Shown here: positions 36,693-45,446 of the stretch, in pieces
Layout of the letters: every line of letters begins with the position of its first letter
Position numbering within the stretch: the stretch's first letter is position 1
Assembly (NCBI GenBank): GCA_013076295.1
Contig: RQOL01000660.1
Coordinates: forward strand, 2,542,001-2,606,000
Source: Sanderia malayensis
Lineage: Eukaryota; Cnidaria; Scyphozoa; Semaeostomeae; Pelagiidae
Length of the DNA: 64,000 nucleotides
Direction of reading: 5' to 3'
Made by a program: the position numbers and the translations under genes
The notes under the pieces: generated by a model
The model's database searches: none
Told to the model about the DNA's origin: nothing
What the model saw: the letters and a program-made list of their open reading frames with translations, nothing else

Positions 36693-36755
36693 GCAATTTC
36701 TTCCTCGAGAACTGACTTAGATTTTGGTTGGTTGGTGATAGAAAGGCTGATAGAA

Positions 36756-38309
36756 ATGGAACCCGACAACAGTGTTGAAGTATCGGTTGTTGCCGACCAA
36801 ACAAATGATTCCAGCCCCATTGCCTTGGATGTTAGGCCATCTGAACACCGAAGGACTACATCAAGAAGTTCAGCAGACAGCTCTCCGTATATGTCTGATT
36901 CTGATGTTGACGATTATTGCGCGGAAGATGATTCCAAGGATCACGGAAAGTCAATTCAAGGGAATAATAATGACTGCGAGGGGACGTTGAAAGAAAAAAT
37001 ATCAAGGAAATCGAGTATGATAAAGTTGACCTCGGAACTGAAGGATAGGATTATTTCTCAGACTGAGTTTTTGTTCAGTGACGAAAACCTCCAAAAGGAT
37101 GGATTTCTGTTGAAGCATGTAAAGCGAAATAAAGATGGGTTCGTCAATTTGAAACTGTTGTCTTCGTTCAAGAAAATGCGTTCCGTGTGCAAGGACTACA
37201 GGGTTATTTGCGAAGCCTTGAAAGATTCTCAGCTGCTCAAGATGAACGAGGAATGCACGAAAATTCAACGAAGGATGCCGTTGCCTGATAAACTGTTCGA
37301 GCAAGCTTCGGTACGATTTGTTGTCGTTTCGAATATCAAAGCGGAGAATCCATCCATGGATTTTTTCTCGGAGATGTTTGCAAACAGTGGCCAGATTGAA
37401 GGTGTGCGTATTATTAGGCCGGGAAAGAAACCACCCAGTGACTTGCAGTCTCACTTTGCTCACAATCCCTGTCTTTGCAACGAAACAGTTGCAGTTATGG
37501 AGTTTGAGACAGCAGAACTCGCCGCTGAGGTTGTGAAGAATGGCCTGCCAAGTTCGGAAGAGAAAAACAGTGAAGTAAAATTAAGTTTACTGCACCTCAG
37601 TGCTAAGCAAATGTCGAAGAGAACCAGACATATTTCTGGTGGTGATGTTGGTGAGGCGAGAAGTGGAAGCGAAGATGTAATGTCTGGGAAAGACGAAGAA
37701 GAAAAACAGAGAGCTGTGAAAGGAAGAAAAAACGACAGAAAGAAAGTCAACAAGAAGACTAATTTACAAGCTGCCGATAGCTGTCACAGCTCTTCCGATA
37801 ATGATATGAGTTATTCATCGTTCAGTAGTTACAGAAGACGGTTTAATTACGATTCTAGCAATGTTGCATCTTCAAATGGTAGCAGTCCACAGCTCAGTCC
37901 CAAGAACGCGAGAAGAATGCAGAATAATAACAATAATAATAATGGAGTTTGCAACAAGCCCCCTGATAGCAGTCCTGTTTCTCAGAGGAAGTACTTGGAG
38001 CAGAAGAAGTTCACAGGGGGTAAGCTTCAGCGAGAACTGAAGCTTTCTCCTCTTGCGAGAGGAACCAGCCCGATGACCAGTCCCGAGACGAGGCGTAGAA
38101 GTCCGCAAAAAAATGTTGTCGTTGAAACATCAAGTTTGCCTAACAGTCCTTGGATAACAAGAAGAAAGATGTACAATAAAGATCTGAATGAAAATGTGGA
38201 AACTCACAATGGTAGGCTGAATGCATTTGGTTTAGTAAGACAGCCAAAAGGACCTGATGGTTCAGGGGGGTTTGCTAACCAATTTGGTAGAATTCCTCTT
38301 CGTGCTTAG
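36756..38309 (+). CDS. LARP6: La-related protein 6 (LARP6), single-exon
   Basis: One uninterrupted frame of 517 residues starts MEPDNSVEVSV. An acidic/serine-rich N-terminus precedes a La motif at about residues 92-175 (ISQTEFLFSDENLQKDGFLL, HVKRNKDGFVNLKLL, SFKKMRSV). A LARP6-type RRM follows (RFVVVSNIK ... IEGVRIIRPGKKPP ... ETVAVMEFETAELAAEVV, about 190-285). A long Ser/Pro/Asn-rich region contains PQLSPKN, SPLARGTSPMTSP and SPWITRRK. The C-terminus ends with a SUZ-C motif (FGLVRQPKGPDGSGGF). LARP6 binds stem-loops in mRNA 5' UTRs, collagen mRNAs in vertebrates, and controls their translation and localisation. The length is close to vertebrate LARP6 (about 490). It has no introns, unlike every other recognised gene here, and it has a TATA-box promoter. 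The conserved La and SUZ-C blocks show it is intact. Confidence 0.93.
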   Translation: MEPDNSVEVSVVADQTNDSSPIALDVRPSEHRRTTSRSSADSSPYMSDSDVDDYCAEDDSKDHGKSIQGNNNDCEGTLKEKISRKSSMIKLTSELKDRIISQTEFLFSDENLQKDGFLLKHVKRNKDGFVNLKLLSSFKKMRSVCKDYRVICEALKDSQLLKMNEECTKIQRRMPLPDKLFEQASVRFVVVSNIKAENPSMDFFSEMFANSGQIEGVRIIRPGKKPPSDLQSHFAHNPCLCNETVAVMEFETAELAAEVVKNGLPSSEEKNSEVKLSLLHLSAKQMSKRTRHISGGDVGEARSGSEDVMSGKDEEEKQRAVKGRKNDRKKVNKKTNLQAADSCHSSSDNDMSYSSFSSYRRRFNYDSSNVASSNGSSPQLSPKNARRMQNNNNNNNGVCNKPPDSSPVSQRKYLEQKKFTGGKLQRELKLSPLARGTSPMTSPETRRRSPQKNVVVETSSLPNSPWITRRKMYNKDLNENVETHNGRLNAFGLVRQPKGPDGSGGFANQFGRIPLRA

Positions 38310-39816
38310 CTAAGGTTTTACATTAGAATTTTTATTATCAAACTAGGGCTGTTCTTTTCTAGCATTTTCACTGTACATAGTTCATATGCTTTGTCCTTCA
38401 ATTTTGAGTTTTCTCCCTAAAAATTTATCGCAAAAGATTTGTAGTTGATATTAGGCTATTTATATCTCCATATATTGACATGAAATTAAACATGCTTGTT
38501 ATATGTTGAAAATATTTAAATTTCCACAGCAAAATTTGCTTTACTCTTTGACATCAATGCCTTATACCAAAACTTTCAACTGTGAGCAAGTTGAACATTT
38601 CTCCATATATAAGTAGCCAGGTCCTGTAATTATTTTTCTTTCATATAGAATGCTATTGTTATCTTCTTGTTACAGCTTCGTTTTTAGGCTAATGTTTGAG
38701 ATATGTTACTGTAGTGCTCTTATCCCCGGCCTTATTTACTTTATAAGAATTCAAGTTTAATAGCTGAGTAAATTCCTTGTGATTCTTTATCATGCTCGGT
38801 ATTTGTAACATTTCTTTCTTGTTATTTTTATCATTATCCGAAGTTAATATTTGGCAGAATAGATATAACTTATCTGGATTCTATTCAAGCGTTATCAACC
38901 GTAGTATTTAAATTAAATTACCATTAACATATCACCTACAATTACTCCCCAAAAAATAGTGTTTATTTATTGTTATCAATTAAACCAGTTTTATCTGTAA
39001 ATTCAAGTTGATCTTGATGATATATATGAATAGCTTTAGCGATAATTTTCAAAGTAAGTTGGATAAATGTTATTATCAGAATGTGATTTGAAATTATGCA
39101 AAACAGACTGTTTATCAAAAGATTTCAATCTTTTCACTCAACTGTGGGTTAAAAAAGAAGAAATACTTCGCAATTAGAAGCTAGTTACACGTTGCACATG
39201 TATCAATTATCTAAAGGGTCATGAAGTGGTTGGTGATATATCTACACTATATTTTATTGCTTGTACTATACAATGCAATAGAATTGCATGGTGTGACGTC
39301 ATTTGTGTATTATTATCACTTTGATGCGTGTTAACAATCACGAGCGCGGAAAAATATCAGTCGTGAATGTGACGTGAAGTTCCTCAATCCTTGATGATTT
39401 TTTTCGCGTTTACCAATGGTATTTGCAACTTTGAAGTGGATTTCTCCTCTTACTCTCATTATCATAGAAGGCTGTTGCCTGGTTATTGCACCATCCGTAA
39501 GTTTATTGTTGCAGACTGATTATTAATTGCTAGATTGAAGTTAGCAGACAGCAAGCGCAAACTGGCTTTGACTTGTCAAAAGTGTCTCGAACGCCCACTT
39601 GATGAAGCAGCTATCCATAATTTTTGAAGTTACTTGCAAATGTGGAGATTTTTAAGAAATGCAAGAACGAAAAAAGTAAGAGCCTTTATAACATTTTATA
39701 CATTAGACAAATATTTCGCATTGTGGGTATTATTTCTTGTTTTTAAAAGCCAAAGGATTAGATTATGCTGGTTGAAATATCAGTTTTCCTTCTAAAGGCC
39801 CATGTGGTTGCTGAAA
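38310..39816. other. LARP6 3' region and spacer
   Basis: This is AT-rich sequence with no coding frame I can support. It probably contains the LARP6 3' UTR. TGACGTCA-like motifs occur near 39295 and 39370. It ends at the 3' tail of a LINE fragment. Confidence 0.4.
38485..38490 (+). terminator. candidate poly(A) signal of LARP6
   Basis: ATTAAA lies 176 bases after the LARP6 stop codon in AT-rich 3' sequence. It is weak evidence and later signals may be used. Confidence 0.25.
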
Positions 39817-40613
39817 GCTAACTTACTTACTTAGGTTTACTTAGGTGGTCTTCGAACTCAGGCTTCCGCCTCTCTATTCGACTCTACTTGTTGTGGTCTT
39901 CTGGTTCCGGGTGGGTCTGCCCTGTAGTTAAACACCAGCTCCTCGTTCTTCCAATGTTTATCCAGTTTAGTCTCAAAGGATTTGACGCTACAAGCTGACA
40001 CTATTTCTTCAGTTAGTGAATTCCAAGGAGTGACCACTCTATGTGTGAAAGAGTGTCGTCCAATTGATTTGACAGCTCTCCTTTTGAATAACTTTTTACT
40101 GTGACCTCTGGTAGTTTCATTGGCAGTCGTTGGTGCTAATTTGAGCTTCAGGGATACATCAGAATCATATATATTGAACTGTTTATACACTTCTATCATG
40201 TCTCCCCTCAGCCGTCTGTACTCGAGACTTGGTAAGTTCAGCTTTCTCAATCTTTCTTCGTAGCTCAGATGATTCAAGCTAGGGATGAGCTTTGTAGCTC
40301 TTCTCTGCACATTTTCTATAGATGTTATATCCTTAACTTTGTGTGGGCGCCATATTTGTGTCGCATATTCCAAATGCGGTCTGACAATTCCTTTGAAAAT
40401 GAGCTTGAACATTTCTTCATCAAGATATGTGAATGATCTCCTCACCAGAGCCAAAATACTGTTTGCTTTGTTCACTTTATCTTGAATATGATGCTCAAAT
40501 TTTAGTTCTTTATCTATCACAACTCCAAGGTCTTTCTCCTTGTCTGTTGGTGCTAGCTCGTGGTCTTGTATGTAATATTTATTACCACCACCATTATTCC
40601 CAACTGTTAGTAC
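39817..40613 (-). mobile_element. 5'-truncated CR1/L2-type non-LTR retrotransposon (LINE) fragment
   Basis: The minus strand encodes the C-terminal end of a LINE reverse transcriptase. It reads from DHELAPTDKEKDLGVVIDKE through IVRPHLEYATQIWRP, NVQRRATKLIPSLNHLSYEE, LNLPSLEYRRLRGDMIEVYK, TPWNSLTEEIV and NREAEA, then stop (about 40605-39858). This is the standard tail of CR1/Jockey/L2-clade RTs. The 3' end carries a short (TAAG)n-like tail (39817-39843). The 5' part, including the endonuclease and the RT catalytic core, is missing, as expected from truncated target-primed insertion. The frame is still open over more than 220 codons, so the insertion may be fairly recent. It sits about 120 bases upstream of the first FAM172A coding exon. 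Confidence 0.88.
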
Positions 40614-40734
40614 CTAAGCATGCTAAGATTTGAGGCCATAAATTTTCCTAAATAATTGACAAAATAGAAATCTGGTATTTTCTTTTCTTTTCACTCGCTT
40701 TATTTTCAAGAAATGTTTTAATTTTTTATCACAG

Positions 40735-43700
40735 ATGAGGACAAGTACAGATAACAATGAAGAATTTCCAGCTACCCTGGAAGGCTTTGGCTATCATTTT
40801 AACAATGGTAGGTCTATGATATTACATGATTCTTTTGACATTGTTTCAATAAAATTTTTTGCAAGTTTACTTTTGCCAATGGCTCCACGAATAACTACAA
40901 ATTTGCACTTTATAGCTGGACAGCTGAGAGACATCAAATTAGATATACCATTCCGATTTGAAGTTGTACAAGGGGATCAAACTTACAACCAGGATCACTA
41001 TGAAGCTTTAGGAAAGGTGAGCAGTCATTCATTCATGCATCTCACATTCTTGTCTAAGCTTTCTTTTGGAGCTATGCATTGAAGACAGAGGTGGGTTTAC
41101 AATAATTGATAGCTTGCAATGTCAGTAATCTGTTATTTGCATGCATTTTGTAGGCAATTGAAGAGCATATCTATTTCCTCTTGGAAGAAGATGAAGAACT
41201 TGAGAAAGTTCCAATTCCTGTAAGATGAATTTTTATCTTGTAGCGTAGCATTAGTTAGCGAAACTGTGAAACATTTATCATTGAAATCGGTAATTTTTAC
41301 GGAATAGAGAACGACTGTTGTTGACATTTTCATTATTTTCTCAGCTGGATGCCGTTGGTCAAGAACCAAGAAGTTGCATTTTTAAATCAAAGGACATGGA
41401 TAAGATGGAGAAACTGTTGATTCTTATCCATGGCTCTGGAGTTGTCAGAGCAGGACAGTGGAGTCGAAGGTATTTTCATTTCCCACCCTTTGTATTTTCT
41501 TATCACACATTTTAACATATATTATCCATTCGTTTTTGGTGCATATTCATTTTGAACAACCCAACTGGTGGCTGGTCTGGCAATCGCATTTTTTTGTTAT
41601 ATCAAACTGATAATAAAACTTTTTTTCTAGTTTAATTATCAATCATTCCCTCGAAACTGGTTCACAGATCCCGTATATCAAGAAAGCAAAAGAGGTGCAT
41701 AACTCATTACTCCTATTTTGTGCTGTCTCTAGCGTGAGACAGTATGTACCTTTGTTTAATTTTAGCTTATTATTTAGTTTAGTTTATTAGTTTTTTGTAG
41801 ATCTTTGAATCAGATTAGGTTTTTTATTTTAATTTGCAGAAAGGAGGAAATTTTCAAATTAAAATAATTTGACACACACACAGCGAGACTAGTAGATTAG
41901 TCTCATGTGCTTCACTCAGCTTTCTCTTTCAAAGCTAAGGGAATTTACTTACAACCTAGATTCATTGACAAATGTCTTTGGTGAAACTAGCTGCTGAAGT
42001 AAAACTACAAATGTGTTTGAGATATTATTGTCATTGTAGCAATTTTACTCCTTGGTCGTTAGCTTTGTGAAAAGCAACTTTTTTCAAAGTCTAAGATTGT
42101 ATCCTTTATTGATTTGCTTCCAGGAAGGGTATGGGGTGATTGTGCTCAACACTAACCAAAATGTTGACTTGCTAACGGGAAAAGGACCTGTAAGGGTAAG
42201 TGCTTTGATCTGGTTTGATCATATTATACACGGCTCAATGCACAGAAGCACAGATCAGTTTGTATATAAGCCTTTATAAAGAATGCGTAAGCAGGAAGCT
42301 CGGAGTAACAGCGAACAAATTTTATTCTTCGTCTTATATACTTATTTATTTATTTATATTGATGTGGTTTTGTTTGTTTGTTTATCCAGGGAAGTGAGAA
42401 CCCGAGCGATCACTTCCTCTACGTTTGGGACAAGGTAGTGATGCCATCAGAAGCCAAACACATCGCCATCATGGCCCACAGCTATGGAGGTATCGTGGTA
42501 TTGGACGGGGTGAGCTTCATTCGTTCATTTGTGGTATTATAAAAATTGAAATAACTGCTGTGACTGTTTTTATTGCCTTCACAGTGCCTTTTTTCTCTTA
42601 ACGCTGCTTATTGTTAAGAAACTCAACGACTTTTTAAAAATATTTAGGAAATTTCGTGAGTTGTTCTCAAATATGAAAATGACCCCGTAAGAACAAAATA
42701 CAACGAGCAATGAAGCGGAACACTGAAGTTACCAAGCAATCGAGCTTAAATTTCAACCACTGCATTCTTTAAATTGCTAATGTAATAAACTAATACCTTA
42801 CGAAGATAATAAGCGTAATTGCCAATCAAGCTATTAAACGATCAAGCAATGTGTTTATGTGAACAGCTTGTAAGATGTTACTTACACAATTTTATTCTTA
42901 GATTATTTCTAGAATCAATGAAGTGTTATTGCTGCAGCCCAAAACTTGACCTTCACACTTATGCGCGTATTTCAACGCATACTATTGCTTATAAGCTTTT
43001 GTTTTTCTTCCCGTTTCAGTTGAAACAGAGACCTGGAGAAATGATGGAGCGGGTATTCGCCATTGCAATGTCAGATTCGGTGCATCCAGTTCAAACACTT
43101 CACCAATTGAGAAGAGTATTATCAGATTGGTTTTGCGAGGTATTCGCTTTAATATTATCAACAGTTTTCTATCTTAACCTTTCCGCAATAGCTTTTTATT
43201 CATTTTTATTTGTTTTTTATTTATTCATTTCTCAGTTTGCGCTTCTATTTATTTTTTGCTTGTTTGTTATTTTCTCACTATTATTCATTACTTTGTTAAT
43301 TTGCTTAAACATCTATCTACATCCATAAATCTACATCTATAAAAATAATTTGCAAAGGGTTACGGCATCAACGCTAAGGTGATCTACATCTATTTATCTA
43401 TCAACTATTTATTTCGATATCATCAACTCTATCTATCATTTATTTATTTCGATATCATCAACTCTATCTATCATTTATTTATTTCGATATCATCAACTCT
43501 ATCTATCATTTATTTGTGTTTTGTTTTTTTGGCAATTGCTTTATTTATCCGTGTATTTTTCGTTTGTTGACTCGTGTTTCGTGTCCTTGTATATTCGTTC
43601 ATATTTATTTCTTCATTTGATTATTTACCTCATCTTTGCATCAATTTTTCTATTTATCCATCTGTCCACTTCATTATCATTCATTTGTGAATTAATTCAT

Positions 43701-44693
43701 TAATTGATTTTGATTGAGATTAAACCTAACTAAGCCAACGATTTCCAATCAGAATGCTCGAAACTGGATATCATCCAGTTTGCCATTAAACTCTCCAGTC
43801 GACCTGTCAAATCAAGGGGATGCCAGACGTGTCTCTGCTGGTATGTCATTAAACCATTTCACTGCCATACACTTTACTTGGTTAAATTCTTTCTTGCACA
43901 CCTTGAAGAACTTTAAACAGAACTTCCCATACAGCGAGCGTGTTGGTAAAACAAGGTTATCATCTTAATTATTAAATGAATATTTATTTCATTTAATAAT
44001 TAAGATGATAATTTTGTTCTATCTACTCTAGAAATCTTACCCCTAGAAATGCTTTATGATACAACTAGCTCTTGTTTTCAAGTTAACCATGAATGAAACG
44101 AATTGTTTTTTTATCTTCTTCAGTGTTTGTTATGAATGCTTGGTAGCTATACTTTGATAGCTAGAAAATACCTGATATTTTGTGTTGTGGTGTTGTTTTC
44201 AGGAACCAAGAGACACGTTGAGACCTCATGGTATGCCTTCAAATCCGTGTTCAATTTTTTCGAGAAGAGATTGAAGAAGAGTTTAGAGAAAGCCCGTGAG
44301 GTCGAGGCTGCGGCGGTTGCAGCTGAAATCGAGGCTGCTGAGGCGGCTAGAATCGAGGCTGCTGTGGCCGCTAAAAATGATGCCTCAGATGGGGGAGTGG
44401 ATGGGGGCGTTGGAGCAGGGAATGTTGAAGAAGTGAATCCCAATCGTAGCCCGGTGAAAACCGAATTCTTTGAATCAGAGATGGTGGAAAAAGTAAGTAA
44501 TGTCGACCATAGCTTTGTAAACATGTCTACTGAAGAGAATGAGAAGAAATTACCCGTTGAACATGAAGAGGAGACAATCCCTGGCTCAATTGACGATGAT
44601 GTCGACATGAAATTTGAAGACAAAGAAGCTGAGAAAGATCAAGACGAACCTGGTACGCCGATTGCAGAAGTCGACGAAAAAGAGGAGTTATAG
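40735..44693 (+). CDS. FAM172A: FAM172A / ARB2A-like alpha/beta-hydrolase-fold protein
   Basis: Ten exons join in phase: 40735-40807, 40916-41016, 41154-41219, 41345-41469, 41631-41694, 42124-42195, 42390-42509, 43020-43139, 43753-43840 and 44203-44693, giving 439 residues. Diagnostic segments are EEFPATLEGFGYHFN, HYEALGK, LILIHGSGVVRAGQWSRR, EGYGVIVLN, a nucleophile-elbow-like AHSYGGIVV (about 195-203), and MSDSVH (about 224-229). These match vertebrate FAM172A (416 residues) and the Arb2 domain. FAM172A links to Argonaute and chromatin in co-transcriptional splicing regulation and has also been placed in the ER. The C-terminal exon is Glu/Ala-rich (EKAREVEAAAVAAEIEAAEA) and ends KEEL, comparable to HEEL in the human protein. 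The acidic block between the GYGVIVLN and VWD segments of vertebrate proteins is mostly absent. The ATG follows directly on a splice-acceptor-like CACAG. Confidence 0.92.
43395..43515. repeat. 35-38-base tandem repeat in a FAM172A intron
   Basis: There are three nearly identical copies of ATCATCAACTCTATCTATCA followed by TTTATTTATTTCGAT. Confidence 0.9.
43957..44011. repeat. perfect 24-base hairpin in a FAM172A intron
   Basis: TTATCATCTTAATTATTAAA(TGAA) at 43957-43980 is perfectly complementary to 43988-44011, with a 7-base loop (TATTTAT). Confidence 0.85.
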
Positions 44694-45446
44694 TTTATTA
44701 TTAACGTCTTATGCTTTTAATGAAGAAATTCTTGTCAATTTCAATACTTCGCCGCAAAGTTTCGTGTAGTCATTTTTAGGAAATGTGCGAAAGTTATTGA
44801 GCGATTACTTTTTCATGCATGGCATGTATACATTAACTGTTATTGCTATTGGTTGTAACTCGTTTCGAGGCTTATTATTGATACAGTCTCGCTTTTAAAG
44901 AACTTTTTTAAAGTATTAAAGAAAGACTCCAAGCTTCATACTAATCATATACACCTCAACTTTGATGCACAAAGACTATTCCATTTGCGTTGATTTATGC
45001 TTTATTACTTTTTCATTTTTATTAATGTTGTTATTATATAGCTTAGTATTTTATATTTGTGAGTATATTAATAAAATTTGTGAAACCAAATCAGTCTATT
45101 TTTGTGTGACTCTACTTCTTGAAGCTTGAAGCCAGACAAACCTTTGATGTTGTGGTGGTCCACGTTTCACTCTTGATTTGCAAAGTAGAAAACTTCAAGA
45201 TCTGCATGGTTTCCAAACAAGAAGGTTATATTGTCTTGGATGCCTCTTAGACTTCCAGAAAACACATACACCTCAAAAACTGCAATGTTTCAAGAATTAA
45301 AGAATCTTTCCGATACCTCGTTAGCAGTCACTGCTGATGACGTCATACTTATGCACAGCCTCCACTCCAGACCCTCATGGTTGTTTCTGGAAAGTCAAAT
45401 TTTGAATAGAGAATTTAAGGACGAACTTTGCGAATAATAAGCTGAA
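44694..45446. other. FAM172A 3' UTR and PSMA4 upstream region
   Basis: The first part is the FAM172A 3' UTR up to about 45100. The remainder is the PSMA4 promoter and 5' UTR. A 68-codon frame at 45231-45437 ends ten bases before the PSMA4 ATG. It resembles no family and may be an upstream ORF. A TGACGTCA palindrome lies at 45338-45345. Confidence 0.4.
45070..45075 (+). terminator. poly(A) signal of FAM172A
   Basis: AATAAA lies 377 bases after the FAM172A stop. It is followed within about 25 bases by a T/G-rich stretch (TATTTTTGTGTGAC), the usual arrangement for cleavage. Confidence 0.55.

Noticed and set aside
36660..36755. 32-residue N-terminal extension of LARP6 from an upstream in-frame Met
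   Set aside because: It starts upstream of the TATA box at 36686, so it should not be transcribed from that promoter, and it is not conserved.
45231..45437. 68-codon frame just before the PSMA4 start
   Set aside because: It ends before the ATG and resembles nothing known; best treated as 5' UTR with a possible upstream ORF.
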